NCBI GenBank assembly: GCA_019113395.1
Contig: DXHL01000006.1
Coordinates: 124,001 to 188,000, forward strand
Length of the DNA: 64,000 nucleotides
Direction of reading: 5' to 3'
From: Candidatus Rikenella faecigallinarum
GTDB taxonomy: Bacteria; Bacteroidota; Bacteroidia; Bacteroidales; Rikenellaceae
Part shown: piece after piece, positions 55,243 through 64,000 of the stretch
Position numbering within the stretch: position 1 is the first letter of the stretch
How the letters are laid out: each line of letters opens with the position of its first letter
Notes under the pieces: model-generated
Told to the model about the DNA's origin: nothing
Database searches by the model: none
The model's input: only the letters and a program-made list of their open reading frames with translations
Translations under genes and position numbers: made by a program

Positions 55243-55314
55243 GGCCGCATAGTTCAAGGGATAGAACGGAAGTTTCCTAAACTTTAAATACAGGTTCGAG
55301 TCCTGTTGTGGCTA
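55243..55314 (+). tRNA. tRNA-Arg (anticodon CCT)
   Basis: A 72-nt cloverleaf can be folded by hand. Acceptor GGCCGCA pairs with TGTGGCT (two G-T wobbles), the D-stem is GTTC/GAAC, the anticodon stem GAAGT/ACTTT encloses loop TTCCTAA with anticodon CCT, and the T-arm is ACAGG-TTCGAGT-CCTGT. The discriminator is A, and CCA is not encoded. Anticodon CCT reads AGG, so the tRNA charges arginine. A strong terminator follows at 55323. It lies between fabH and the alpha-galactosidase gene. Confidence 0.92.
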
Positions 55315-55322
55315 CATAGAGC

Positions 55323-55362
55323 ATGCGGGTTCTTATCAGGATTGATAAGAACCCGCATTTTT
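55323..55362. terminator. Terminator of tRNA-Arg
   Basis: A perfect 16-bp stem (ATGCGGGTTCTTATCA and its complement), loop GGAT, followed by TTTT. The convergent alpha-galactosidase gene ends 29 bp beyond, so the stem could serve both strands. Confidence 0.88.
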
Positions 55363-55390
55363 CGTTTTGTTGCAACAGCAACCGCCGAGA

Positions 55391-56614
55391 CTACTTCCGA
55401 CGGTATATCAACACCTCACAACCGTGCGGCGGCAACACTCCTCGTACAACACCCTTCTTCGCACGCTTGCCGCTCCAGGCTGACACCACCTCGGCCGGAT
55501 AGAGAATATCCGCATCCCGCACCGGGTCCAACGTAAACGACTGAGGTTCATCCGACCGATTGAAGATACAAATCGCCACACCGTTGCTCAACTCCTTGCG
55601 CAGATACTGCAAATGGTCCGACCGCATAAAGGTATAGCCCTGTCGTCCCAGGGAATCCTGGTCAATGGCAATCAAGTGGGGGTTGGTGAGCAGCTGCCGC
55701 GTAAATTCAGACATCGACCGCACATCGTTGTTCACAATCAGCGGGGCCGCCAGCATACACCACAGCGCAAAATGGCTCTTGTACTCCTCGTCGGTACACC
55801 CCGCAAAACGTTTGTCGGGCGACGATGATTTCCCTTTCCCGTAGAGCCCGACCATCAGCAAATCGGGGTCATTCCAGCCCCCCGGTCCTGCATAGCGTTC
55901 CAGCCCCTCCTGCGAATCAAAGATATCGAGAATACCAACCAGATTGGCATCTCCTGAATACCACGTATCACGCGAATCATAGGTCGTGCGCCAGAGGTGT
56001 CCGCCGGCAGCCTTGCCCCAAAGCCAGGGGCTGCGACCGCCCCACTCACAGATAGCGAAGACAATGGGACGTCCGCTGGCTCGCAACGCATCGCCCATCT
56101 TCTTGTAACGCGTAAAAGCGGTCGTTCGGTCCGAGGGAGCATGACAATAGTCGTACTTCAGATAATCAATGCCCCACTTGGCAAAGGTCTTCGCATCGAG
56201 CTCTTCGAAACCGAGGCTGCCCGTCACCCCGGCACAGGTCAGCTCCGCCGCATCGGAATAGATACCCAGTTTCATCCCTTTGGCATGCACATAATCCGCC
56301 ACTGCCTTCATTCCGTTCGGGAACCGCACGGGGTCGGGATAAAGCCTGTTTCGCGTATCTCGTCCGCCGACCCAATAGTCATCGATAATAATATACCGAT
56401 AACCGGCATCACGCATTCCCGTGGCCACCATCGCATCGGCAATCTCACGAATCAACGAGTCACTCACCTCCCACTCAAACTGGTTCCAACTGTTCCAGCC
56501 CATCGGAGGCGTCAAGGCCAGTGTGTCGAGGGGGGTTGCTTCGCGTTGTGCCTGAACGGCACCTGCGGCCAGCAGCAGCACAGCCGCACACATCCATTTT
56601 TTCAGGTTTTTCAT
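55391..56614 (-). CDS. GH27 alpha-galactosidase, exported
   Basis: A 407-aa GH27 enzyme with signal peptide (residues 1-22, ending AVQAQ). It removes terminal alpha-galactose, as from raffinose, melibiose or galactomannan. The opening LTPPMGWNSWN, the YRYIIIDDYWV strand, the nucleophile D155 in YLKYDYC and the acid/base D213 in WRTTYDSRDTW (aligned with human alpha-galactosidase D231) are all present, then a beta-sandwich from about residue 325. Periplasmic or extracellular action is expected. It is a single gene downstream of a terminator and not evidently linked to the glycogen genes. Confidence 0.92.
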   Translation of the reverse strand: MKNLKKWMCAAVLLLAAGAVQAQREATPLDTLALTPPMGWNSWNQFEWEVSDSLIREIADAMVATGMRDAGYRYIIIDDYWVGGRDTRNRLYPDPVRFPNGMKAVADYVHAKGMKLGIYSDAAELTCAGVTGSLGFEELDAKTFAKWGIDYLKYDYCHAPSDRTTAFTRYKKMGDALRASGRPIVFAICEWGGRSPWLWGKAAGGHLWRTTYDSRDTWYSGDANLVGILDIFDSQEGLERYAGPGGWNDPDLLMVGLYGKGKSSSPDKRFAGCTDEEYKSHFALWCMLAAPLIVNNDVRSMSEFTRQLLTNPHLIAIDQDSLGRQGYTFMRSDHLQYLRKELSNGVAICIFNRSDEPQSFTLDPVRDADILYPAEVVSAWSGKRAKKGVVRGVLPPHGCEVLIYRRK

Positions 56615-56655
56615 CGTTCTATTTTTAGTTTGGGTTTGTATCAATCAATGGGCTA

Positions 56656-56699
56656 AAAGGAGGCTCTTTTCGGAACAGTTTCCGAAAAGAGCCTCCTTT
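56656..56699 (-). terminator. Terminator of the glycogen operon
   Basis: A perfect 20-bp stem (AAAGGAGGCTCTTTTCGGAA and complement) with loop CAGT. On the minus strand it is followed by TAGCCCATTG; a T-rich stretch is weak, but the stem is very stable. It lies after the GH57 gene and before the alpha-galactosidase gene. Confidence 0.75.
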
Positions 56700-56778
56700 G
56701 GCATGCTATCAAGACTGCTATCAGCACGTGTACGCCCCACAACAAGAGCATACCGTTGCCGTATGCAGCACGCGCACC

Positions 56779-57966
56779 CTATCCCACCCGATGTTCCACC
56801 TCGCGTTTGAAGTCGCTAAAGACGTTCATGTAGTTCATAAACGCATCGTAGGGCGAATCATACGGATTGAAATAGCTGTGGACGTCACCGTCTGAGAACC
56901 ACTTGGTACACATATAGTAGAAGTGGTCCGACGACTGAAGCGTATACCACACCCGAGTCATGTTCGGGTCATTCAGTTGATAAATCTTATCCTGCAGTGA
57001 ATAGAGTTTGCTGAAAGCCTCATCCTGCAACTCATTGCCCAACCAGGCCGTAATGTCGCGTTCCTCATCGGCCCACGAAATGGGATGGGGCACGTGCAAC
57101 ACGGCCACCGGCTCATATTTCGCAGCTATCTGAGAGGGCGTCCGCAGTTGCAGTTCGGAATGTTTCACCACACGGGTCAGGAACTGTTCCATAAACTCGA
57201 AAATACCCGTGTCGCGTTTCTGGTGTTCCCCGAAGGTTTCGTAGTCCATGAAGAGGTTGATAATTTCCCCTTCCTGGTCCAATATCCAGTCAATGTATTT
57301 ATCCGCCGTCAGCGGCCACCCGTCCCAGTTGCGGTCCGAGAATCGGAACGCAATATCGTCACTCAGGCGGAAATTGCGCAGCAGGAGTTTCTGCTCCTGT
57401 TTAATGGCATTGGCGTAGACAAAGTTCGGACTCTTCCACCCCAGAATATGTTTGGCACCTTCGGTCAACAGGGTGTGATATCCCAGGTTGTAAGCCATTT
57501 CACCGATTCCGTCGCTGTATATAAGTTCCGTATTTCGGAATGCCGCAGGACGCATCCCAAAGAGTTGTTCCATGGTGTCGGCATGGAGCCGCACCTGACG
57601 TTCAAACTCCTCCTTGCTGGTCAGCGAGGCCAGCGAATGGGCATAAGTCTCAGCCAGAAACTCCACGGCACCGGTTCGCGCCAGCTCCTGGAAACTTTCA
57701 ATCACCTCGGGGGCATAGAGTTTGAACTGTTCGACGGCGATTCCCGAGATGGAGAAAGTCACCCGCACATTCTCCGCCCCATGCTCACGGATGAGTTTGA
57801 GCAGAAGCTGGTTCATGGGGAGATAGCATCCCTGAGCCACTTTTTGCAGGATGCTGCGATTCAGGAAGTCGTCAAAGTAGAAATGGTCCTTGCCCATGTT
57901 GAAGAAGCGGTATTTCTTCAGACGGAACGGTTGATGGACCTGGAAATATAGATTGAGGTTTTTCAT
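56779..57966 (-). CDS. GH57 family alpha-amylase-like glycosidase
   Basis: A 395-aa GH57 protein: motif 1 is YFQVHQPFRLKKY (residues 7-19), the AVEFLAETYAHSLASL region holds the candidate nucleophile Glu, and FMDYETFGEHQ the candidate acid Asp. The lack of a signal peptide points to the cytoplasm. With the GT4 and debranching genes upstream in the same operon, it very probably acts on intracellular glycogen or maltodextrins, as an alpha-amylase or 4-alpha-glucanotransferase; which of the two cannot be told from the sequence. Confidence 0.88.
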   Translation of the reverse strand: MKNLNLYFQVHQPFRLKKYRFFNMGKDHFYFDDFLNRSILQKVAQGCYLPMNQLLLKLIREHGAENVRVTFSISGIAVEQFKLYAPEVIESFQELARTGAVEFLAETYAHSLASLTSKEEFERQVRLHADTMEQLFGMRPAAFRNTELIYSDGIGEMAYNLGYHTLLTEGAKHILGWKSPNFVYANAIKQEQKLLLRNFRLSDDIAFRFSDRNWDGWPLTADKYIDWILDQEGEIINLFMDYETFGEHQKRDTGIFEFMEQFLTRVVKHSELQLRTPSQIAAKYEPVAVLHVPHPISWADEERDITAWLGNELQDEAFSKLYSLQDKIYQLNDPNMTRVWYTLQSSDHFYYMCTKWFSDGDVHSYFNPYDSPYDAFMNYMNVFSDFKREVEHRVG

Positions 57967-58053
57967 ATGCTGTTTAGGTTGTGGGTTCGCTGTTAGTCAA
58001 TCCGTCATCTTGTACATTCATGGAAGAGAGGCCGGGACGGGGGTAGATAGGGT

Positions 58054-59346
58054 TCACTTCACCACCGACTGATAGACATCCAACACCTGTTTGGCGGCAT
58101 TGTCCCATTTGAGGGTCGTGACCTCTTCCTGTCCTTTGGTAATAAACATATTGTGGAGAGCCGGATAGGTTACCAGGCTGTAGATGGCGTCTGCCATGGC
58201 ATCGACATCCCAATAGTCCACCTTCACGGCGTGGGTCAGCACTTCGGCCACCCCGGACTGTTTGGAGATAATGACGGGCACATTGGATTTCATGGCCTCG
58301 AGAGGCGAAATTCCGAAGGGTTCCGACACCGACGGCATGATGTAGACATCGCTCAGTTCAAACATGCGCCGCACCTCATCACCCCGCAGGAAGCCCGTAA
58401 AGTGGAAGCGGTCCGAGATACCCAGTTTTGCGACCCGTCGCACCACGTGGTTCAACATGTCTCCGCTGCCAGCCATCACAAATCGCACGTTCGGCACCCG
58501 TTTGAGGACCTTGGCAGCCGCTTCGACAAAGTAGTCGGGTCCCTTTTGGTAGGTAATGCGCCCCAGGAAGGTGACGATTTTATCTTCCACGCCGCGTTCC
58601 TCTTCAGGCCCCTCGTGGGCTTTGAAACGCACACCGTTGTGGACTGTCACCACCTTGTCGGGAGAAATCCCGTACTTCTCGATAACAATATTTCGGGTCA
58701 GGTTACTCACGGCCATCACGCGGTCGGCGGCCATCATCCCGGTGCGTTCGATGTTGTAGACTATGGTATTGATGTTTTCGCCGCTGCGGTCGAACTCCGT
58801 GGCGTGCATATGCACCACCAGCGGTTTGCCGCTCACCCGTTTGGCAGCAATCCCCGCATAGTAGGTCAGCCAGTCGTGGGCATGAATCACGTCGAACTGG
58901 CCCTCCATTTCACGTGCCACCTGTGCGGCGACCATCGCATAGCGGGCCACCTCTTCCATCAGGTTCGCACCGTACTTCCCGCTGAAGTTATATCGCTGTT
59001 TCCAAACATCCTGCGGAATCCCGCGCCGCTTTTCATGTTGGAATTCGCTCCACTCGTTTTCATACTCCTCGGGGCTCAGGTAAGGCACCATGTTGGAGTT
59101 AATCTGAATAAAGGTGAGCTGTTTCCAGAAATCGTCTTCGGTTTCGAGCGTGCCATAGGGAGCCTCCACCTCCGAAGCATTCCGGATGCGCAGGAAACGC
59201 TGGTCTTCGTCCCCGTAGGCCTTCGGCACCACAAAAATCACTTCCACGCCCAGTTTTGCCAACCCGCGTGTCAAACCATAACAGGCTGTTCCCAACCCCC
59301 CGGCGATGTGAGGGGGAAATTCCCAGCCGAACATTAATACTCTCAT
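58054..59346 (-). CDS. GT4 glycosyltransferase of the glycogen operon
   Basis: A 430-aa GT-B glycosyltransferase. The N-terminal half starts MRVLMFGWEFPPHIAGGLGTACYGL, with the GGLG donor-site loop intact, and has HAHDWLTYYAG; the C-terminal half holds FLGRITYQKGPDYFVEA, VMAGSGDML and SVSEPFGISPLEAMKSNVPVI, with the conserved E-x7-E pattern. It is the glycogen-synthase-like enzyme of this operon type in Bacteroidota and, unlike the short protein at 43119, is complete. NDP-glucose to glycogen is the likely reaction. It follows the debranching enzyme by about 160 bp. Confidence 0.88.
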   Translation of the reverse strand: MRVLMFGWEFPPHIAGGLGTACYGLTRGLAKLGVEVIFVVPKAYGDEDQRFLRIRNASEVEAPYGTLETEDDFWKQLTFIQINSNMVPYLSPEEYENEWSEFQHEKRRGIPQDVWKQRYNFSGKYGANLMEEVARYAMVAAQVAREMEGQFDVIHAHDWLTYYAGIAAKRVSGKPLVVHMHATEFDRSGENINTIVYNIERTGMMAADRVMAVSNLTRNIVIEKYGISPDKVVTVHNGVRFKAHEGPEEERGVEDKIVTFLGRITYQKGPDYFVEAAAKVLKRVPNVRFVMAGSGDMLNHVVRRVAKLGISDRFHFTGFLRGDEVRRMFELSDVYIMPSVSEPFGISPLEAMKSNVPVIISKQSGVAEVLTHAVKVDYWDVDAMADAIYSLVTYPALHNMFITKGQEEVTTLKWDNAAKQVLDVYQSVVK

Positions 59347-59505
59347 ATATACTTGTCCTTTCTTGTTTTCATGGATAAGGTCGTTTAGGGTTCACCGAGG
59401 GGAGGCCCGCAGTGAAAGGTCTGGTTGGATTGGATGTGGGTGGGTTTATTCGGGTTAGTCGGTTTGTTTTCAGTTGTTACTGTATGGCGAGGGGGCGGTT
59501 GGGCA

Positions 59506-61503
59506 TTACGCACCCCGTTCCGTTTCGTGAATCATGCGGTTTATCTGCAACAGAGCAGCCACGCTCGGAGCATAGGAGATGGCTCCGCACGGCTCATGCG
59601 GGGCATCGCCGTCATACCCTTCAGGCACCGACCCGATACCGTAGTTCAGCAGGTCTTCTTCGAAACCGCCGAGCAACTCTTTGGCCGTGGCGAGATAGCC
59701 CATGCCGTAGAGTTTGAAACCGGTCCGCACATAGTGTTCCAGCAACCAGGGGAAGACCGTTCCCTGGTGCCGCGCAATGTTGCGGACATACTCATTTCCG
59801 CGGCATATCCCCTGATACTGCGGGTTGTTGGGACTCAGGGTCCGCAGCCCGCGCGGAGTCAGCAGGTAGGCTTCGATGACCGTCATGATTTTCTGCTGTT
59901 CATATTCGTTCAGCGGGGAATAGGGGAGCGAGCAGGCCAACAGCATATTGGGCCGTATATCGGTATTTTTCTCGCTGTCGCGGTAGACGTAATCCGCCAG
60001 ATAGGGTTGTTGGGGATTGTGTTCGAGCCAGAAGGTCGCCTTGAAGTTATCCTGAATTCGTCCGGGCATTTCGACCCATTCGCGCACGAAGGTATCATCG
60101 CCGCACAGCCCGGCCAGTTCCAACGCATAGCACACGGCATTGTACCACAAGGCGTTCACCTCGACGGCAAAGCCCGGGCGCCGTGTCACGGGCTGCCCGT
60201 CGTTCATGGCATTCATCCAGGTGAGGGCCCGTCCGGGCATATCGGCCCATATCAGGCCGTTGTCCGCCATGTGGATATAGCGTTCCCGCTCATCGTCATA
60301 CCAGTCGTTTTCGTTTTCGGCACGGTCGTTGCCCACCCCGTCGCGATAGGCATAGAGTATCTCCTTCATGGCCGACCCGTAGCGCGCCCATATTTCACCC
60401 TTGCCTCCGTCGATAAAGCGTTCGAGTTGCTGGAGGGCATAGAAGAACCACAGCTGGGTGTCGGCCGCAAAGTGGGTTCCGAAAATCCCGTCGTGCAGGC
60501 GGTTTTCGACATGATAGTCAAGGATTTCGACACACTGTTCCACCATGGGTTTGGGCTGGCTGAGGGTCACCCCGGCCAGGGCCATAAAGGTCTCCCGACT
60601 ACGGGCATTATACCACGGATAACCGGCCGTCAGTGAGGTATGGTTTTCCTTGATTATCAAGAACTGTCGTGCCGAGTGGTATAGGGCGGGCAAAAACTCC
60701 GTCTTCACCGTGCGCCGCGCAATCTCCTCTTCAAAAATAGCCCCCAACTGTTCGGGTTGCACCTCAGAGGTTGAACCCGAGAAGATGATGCTTTCTCCGG
60801 TGGCGATTTCCATTTCGAAATAGCCCGTTGTCAGGAGGTCTTCGCGGAAGGGATAGCCGCGTCGTTCCTCTTCGAGGTACTCGAAGTTGTGGTACCAGTC
60901 GGGAGCCTGCACAAATTTCGCCGGTTTGTTTATCTGCATGTGGAGCCACGGGAATCGCGGATAGAGGCGCGCCTTGACGCCTCCCGATATCGGATACGAC
61001 GTACCGTCCGCCTCCATATTTTCGTGGCTGAGTCCATGCCGCGAGCGGAATGCGAGGAAGGGGCGCAGCCGCAGTTTGGTAGCCGAGCGTGCTTCGAGCA
61101 GCGTATAGCGGATGAGCAGTTGTTCAGCAGTATGGACCCAGAGCATCTCCTTTTTCAGCAGCACGCCGCCCACACGGTAGATAATGGTCGGAGTGGGCGT
61201 GTACGAGAAATCGACGATATATTTATGTCCGCGCGGTTCATAGACACCCGGGTAGCGGTGAATGGCCAGATTAAATTCCTGTTCGTGTTGGATAACGGTT
61301 TCGTCGAGCGAGGAGAGCAGCACGAAGTCTTCTCCGCCGAGCGCTTCGACCGGGCAGACCATCAGTCCGTGGTATTTACGGGTATTGCAGCAGACGATGG
61401 TGGTATTCATATAGCCTCCGGCGCGGTTTGTGCTGAGCATTTCGCGTTGGAGGGAGTATTCGAGGTTTCCCAGAGCCTGTTTGTTGAATTGTAATATAGC
61501 CAT
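59506..61503 (-). CDS. Glycogen debranching enzyme
   Basis: A 665-aa protein with the glycogen debranching N-terminal domain (about 1-230: LSTNRAGGYMNTTIVCCNTRKYHGLM) and an (alpha/alpha)6 amylo-alpha-1,6-glucosidase C-terminal domain (GH133; about 280-650: AGYPWYNARSRETFMALAG, TLSPNNPQYQGICRGNE, HQGTVFPWLLEHYV). It hydrolyses alpha-1,6 branch points of glycogen. No signal peptide, so cytoplasmic. I start at MAILQFNKQALG (61503), as 39 further upstream codons show no homology. First gene of the operon with GT4 and GH57. Confidence 0.92.
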   Translation of the reverse strand: MAILQFNKQALGNLEYSLQREMLSTNRAGGYMNTTIVCCNTRKYHGLMVCPVEALGGEDFVLLSSLDETVIQHEQEFNLAIHRYPGVYEPRGHKYIVDFSYTPTPTIIYRVGGVLLKKEMLWVHTAEQLLIRYTLLEARSATKLRLRPFLAFRSRHGLSHENMEADGTSYPISGGVKARLYPRFPWLHMQINKPAKFVQAPDWYHNFEYLEEERRGYPFREDLLTTGYFEMEIATGESIIFSGSTSEVQPEQLGAIFEEEIARRTVKTEFLPALYHSARQFLIIKENHTSLTAGYPWYNARSRETFMALAGVTLSQPKPMVEQCVEILDYHVENRLHDGIFGTHFAADTQLWFFYALQQLERFIDGGKGEIWARYGSAMKEILYAYRDGVGNDRAENENDWYDDERERYIHMADNGLIWADMPGRALTWMNAMNDGQPVTRRPGFAVEVNALWYNAVCYALELAGLCGDDTFVREWVEMPGRIQDNFKATFWLEHNPQQPYLADYVYRDSEKNTDIRPNMLLACSLPYSPLNEYEQQKIMTVIEAYLLTPRGLRTLSPNNPQYQGICRGNEYVRNIARHQGTVFPWLLEHYVRTGFKLYGMGYLATAKELLGGFEEDLLNYGIGSVPEGYDGDAPHEPCGAISYAPSVAALLQINRMIHETERGA

Positions 61504-61796
61504 AACTCTACTGGAATAGAGGGTTTCGAGGGTTAAATGCCGCAACGGTTCGTATGAAAGAGCCAACGATTCAGATTTTCTTTCGGGTTCCGGACGCGGA
61601 GAACTGGGCAGGGAGGCCACGCAAGAACCGATTCATCATTCCGACTGCGGTTCCACGCATGACACCGTACAAAAAAATGGCAGGAGTGGACAAGAAATCA
61701 GTCAGACGGATGCACCGAAAATTCTCTGGAACGTTTGTTCACCGTAAATATAGGATTTATTTCCGAGGTTTCATGTATTTTTTACATTAATTCACA
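61504..61796. other. Gene-free interval between the glycogen operon and recJ
   Basis: This divided interval should hold the glycogen operon promoter. The only -7-like word I find on the minus strand is TATATTTA (61744-61751), without a TTTG at the right distance, so I do not call it. No RNA gene or small ORF with convincing features is seen here. Confidence 0.4.
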
Positions 61797-61831
61797 AAAA
61801 AGGGGAACTTTTGACAAAAGTTCCCCTTTTT
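61797..61831 (-). terminator. Terminator of recJ
   Basis: A perfect 16-bp stem (AAAAAGGGGAACTTTT and complement) with loop GAC. The A/T ends make the hairpin flanked by T-runs on both strands. It lies 33 bp beyond the recJ stop. Confidence 0.88.
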
Positions 61832-61863
61832 ATGGCAGCGCGACAGGCGCGAGTTTCGAAAAT

Positions 61864-63624
61864 TTAGTGTACGGCTTTGATATCTTTGATTCGGAGTTGG
61901 GGGGTCACATGGCCCTGATAGTGATTTTCGACCACATTATAACAGATATCGACAGCTCCGCCCCGTTTGATATGGTCAAAGGCTTCGGTCTGTCCGAAGG
62001 CAATGGCCGACATGGGAGTAAAGGGGCGTTGGCCCTGTACGAGTTCCATTTTGAGGTGTTCGCCGCGAGCACCGACCAGTCGGGCCGTACCGTTGTCGCT
62101 GACATTTTGCGTCACGAACACCGGCGAGGGGTTGCCCGGCCCGAAGGGCTGGAAGGCATTCAGCGTGCGGCGGAACGCCGGCGTAATATCCGCAAAACTG
62201 AGCGGTTCGTCAATGTCAATCTGCGGCACCAGCATGTCGGGTTCGATATGGGCCTCCACGTAGGCCTCGAACCGCATCTTGAACTCTTCGACCCGTTCGG
62301 GTTTCATGGTGAGACCTGCCGCATAGGTATGCCCGCCGAAGTTTTCGAGCAGGTCGGAACAGGACTCGACAGCCTGATAAAGGTCGAACCCCGGCACCGA
62401 GCGCGCCGAACCGGTCACCAGCCCGTGGCTCATGGTCAGCACCACCGTCGGACGGTAGTAGGTCTCGATAAGCCGCGACGCCACAATCCCCACAACACCC
62501 TTCATCCAGTTGGGGTTGTAGATGACCGTACACTTCTTGCGCAACATATCCGGCGACTGTTCGATAAACTGATGCGCCTCGATGGTAATGTTGCGGTCAA
62601 TGCTCTTGCGGTCCTTGTTGAAGGTGTCGATTTGCTGGACGTAGTACATGGCCCGCTGCTCGTTGAGCGCCGTCAGCAGCCGCACTGCCGTCCGTCCGCC
62701 CGACTGGGCCCGCGGGTCGTCTTCGTCGATTTCGATTTCCATCCGCCCGGCGGCATTGATGCGCGGCCCGATTTTGAAGACAATGTCGTCAATGGCAATG
62801 TGGTGCCGTTCCAGCCCACAGAGTTTGATGATGGCCGCCAACCCCTTGTTCGGTTTGCTGTTGAGCCGTATCAACCCGTAGTGAGCCAGGATGCGGTTTT
62901 CGCCGATTATCGGCACGATGTCCGAGGCGATGCTCACCGCTACCAGGTCCAACAGGGGTTCAATGGTGTCGAACGGCAGCTCCTTGAACTGACAGAAGGC
63001 CTGAATCAGTTTGAACCCAACGCCGCACCCCGAGAGGTCCTTGAAGGGGTAGGTGCAATCCTCCCGTTTGGGGTCGAGCACAGCCACGGCATCCGGAATG
63101 GAGTCTCCCGGCAGGTGGTGGTCACAAATAATGAAATCAACTCCTTTACGCTTGGCATAGGCCACTTTGGAGCAGGCTTTAATCCCGCAGTCGAGGGCGA
63201 TAATAAGTTTGGCGCCGTTGTCCGCCGCATAGTCTATTCCTTTTTCGGAGATGCCATACCCTTCGGCATAGCGGTCGGGGATGTAGAACAGCAGGTCGTT
63301 CATCCACCGCGAGAGAAAGTTATAGACCAGCGACACGGCCGTAATGCCGTCCACGTCATAATCGCCGTAGACCATTACGCGTTCGCCCTGCGATATGGCC
63401 CGTTCGATGCGCTGCACCGCGAGCATCATATCTTTCATCAGGTAGGGGTCGTGCAGTTCGTCGAGTTGGGGGTCGAAGAACTGACGAGCCAGCTCCGGGG
63501 TATCTATGCCTCGCTGAACCAAGAGGTTAGCCAGCTTGGGGTCGATGCTGAGCGTGGTGGAGAGTGTCTCCACTTTCGACGCATCACCCGCGGGCCGGAC
63601 AACCCACTTTTTGTCTGCGTGCAT
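61864..63624 (-). CDS. recJ: Single-stranded-DNA-specific exonuclease RecJ
   Basis: RecJ (586 aa) degrades single-stranded DNA 5' to 3' in recombination and mismatch repair. The DHH-phosphoesterase motifs are YGDYDVDGITA (D88, D90, D92), LDCGIK and ICDHHLPG (D167-H168-H169), then the DHHA1 part (GVVGIVASRLIETYYRP with FGGHTYAAGLTM) and an OB-like C-terminal domain. All metal-site residues that I can see are kept. It is preceded by lipB on the same strand after about 129 bp. Confidence 0.95.
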   Translation of the reverse strand: MHADKKWVVRPAGDASKVETLSTTLSIDPKLANLLVQRGIDTPELARQFFDPQLDELHDPYLMKDMMLAVQRIERAISQGERVMVYGDYDVDGITAVSLVYNFLSRWMNDLLFYIPDRYAEGYGISEKGIDYAADNGAKLIIALDCGIKACSKVAYAKRKGVDFIICDHHLPGDSIPDAVAVLDPKREDCTYPFKDLSGCGVGFKLIQAFCQFKELPFDTIEPLLDLVAVSIASDIVPIIGENRILAHYGLIRLNSKPNKGLAAIIKLCGLERHHIAIDDIVFKIGPRINAAGRMEIEIDEDDPRAQSGGRTAVRLLTALNEQRAMYYVQQIDTFNKDRKSIDRNITIEAHQFIEQSPDMLRKKCTVIYNPNWMKGVVGIVASRLIETYYRPTVVLTMSHGLVTGSARSVPGFDLYQAVESCSDLLENFGGHTYAAGLTMKPERVEEFKMRFEAYVEAHIEPDMLVPQIDIDEPLSFADITPAFRRTLNAFQPFGPGNPSPVFVTQNVSDNGTARLVGARGEHLKMELVQGQRPFTPMSAIAFGQTEAFDHIKRGGAVDICYNVVENHYQGHVTPQLRIKDIKAVH

Positions 63625-63753
63625 GATGTTTTATTTTTTTGTTTACTTTTTTTCATCGTCAGGTATTCGTTGGGTTTTGTTCCCGTCCGGCATTCAGGGG
63701 CCGGTTCCCTTTGTCGAGCCTCACAACGCTCCCTCCCTCTCACGACAACACAC

Positions 63754-64000
63754 TCAAGCCCACTCACACGCCCCGAAGAGACGTTCGAAATGACGCACAT
63801 AAGCCCGCTTCACCTCCGCTAGGGCAGGCACCTCACGCCCCGCATCCGCCAACTCGGCCGCCAGGGAGGTCACCCCTTTGTCGGTAAATCCGCAGGGGTT
63901 GATGTAGTTAAAATATTTCAGGTCGGTGGTCACGTTCAGGGCAAAACCGTGCATCGTCACATAATGGGAAGCCTTGACCCCGATGGCACAGATTTTCCGT
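63754..64000 (-). CDS. lipB: Octanoyltransferase, C-terminal part
   Basis: The last 82 codons of LipB, which moves octanoyl from ACP to the lipoyl domains of oxo-acid dehydrogenases and the glycine cleavage H protein. The segment [22 protein letters not shown] holds the invariant Lys-Ile-Cys/Ala-Ile-Gly pattern, and [18 protein letters not shown] contains the catalytic Cys region. The start is outside the right end. The family match is clear although partial. Confidence 0.93.
   Translation of the reverse strand, partial: RKICAIGVKASHYVTMHGFALNVTTDLKYFNYINPCGFTDKGVTSLAAELADAGREVPALAEVKRAYVRHFERLFGACEWA

Noticed and set aside
1-64000. CRISPR arrays, insertion sequences, integrases, toxin-antitoxin pairs or prophage genes
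   Set aside because: I found no array of regularly spaced repeats, no transposase or recombinase motifs, and no phage-type genes in any frame.

Overview
The window is a chromosomal segment of a high-GC Bacteroidota (Bacteroidetes) bacterium, most probably Alistipes or another Rikenellaceae. The evidence is GldH, RicT, DUF4270, DUF4834, DUF3098 and plugless SusC/TonB-like barrel families, the TAnnTTTG type of -7 promoter element before many genes, weak Shine-Dalgarno sequences, and a methylmalonyl-CoA decarboxylase/epimerase operon typical of succinate-to-propionate fermenters. The genus is inferred; the phylum is well supported. I annotate 55 protein genes (the first and last are cut by the window ends), one tRNA, about a dozen hairpin terminators and about sixteen promoters. 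I see no CRISPR array, insertion sequence, prophage or rRNA.

Layout. 1-5.9 kb, minus strand: ricT-gldH-trmB-ispH, then folC and lnt. 6.1-7.4 kb: LysE-type exporter and cmk. 7.5-12.3 kb, minus: one operon (epimerase, carboxyltransferase, OadG-like, biotin carrier, beta subunit) for a sodium-pumping methylmalonyl-CoA decarboxylase. 12.3-16.3 kb: DUF1573, a transglutaminase-like lipoprotein and priA. 16.4-18.2 kb, minus: lptB and kpsF (LPS export and Kdo precursor synthesis). 18.3-26.6 kb: recQ, rsmA, tig, clpP, clpX, purB, rubredoxin. 26.8-31 kb: DUF4834, an MsbA-like exporter and two secreted proteins. 31.0-31.6 kb: gene-free, a large imperfect palindrome. 31.9-45.3 kb: an outer-membrane barrel, a cation exporter, a split chromate transporter, a YfhO-like membrane protein, ftsX, DUF3098, uppP, truB, queA, a truncated glycogen-synthase-like protein and a DUF4270 lipoprotein. 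45.4-55.1 kb: topA, a FAD enzyme, aroA, aroC, DUF177, rpmF, plsX, fabH. 55.2-55.3 kb: tRNA-Arg(CCT). 55.4-61.5 kb, minus: a GH27 alpha-galactosidase and a glycogen operon (debranching enzyme, GT4, GH57). 61.9-64 kb, minus: recJ and lipB.

Most of the window is conserved housekeeping. The observations most worth following are: (1) PriA has lost the helicase Walker A, DEEH, motif V and motif VI residues while keeping all eight zinc-binding cysteines; (2) the roughly 600 bp palindromic intergenic element at 31.0-31.6 kb, whose outer edge carries the promoter of the next gene; (3) a glycogen-synthase homologue reduced to its N-terminal half with the KxGGL site gone; (4) an OadG subunit carrying an exported lamin-tail domain. 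I did not find a clear new multi-gene defence or mobile system.
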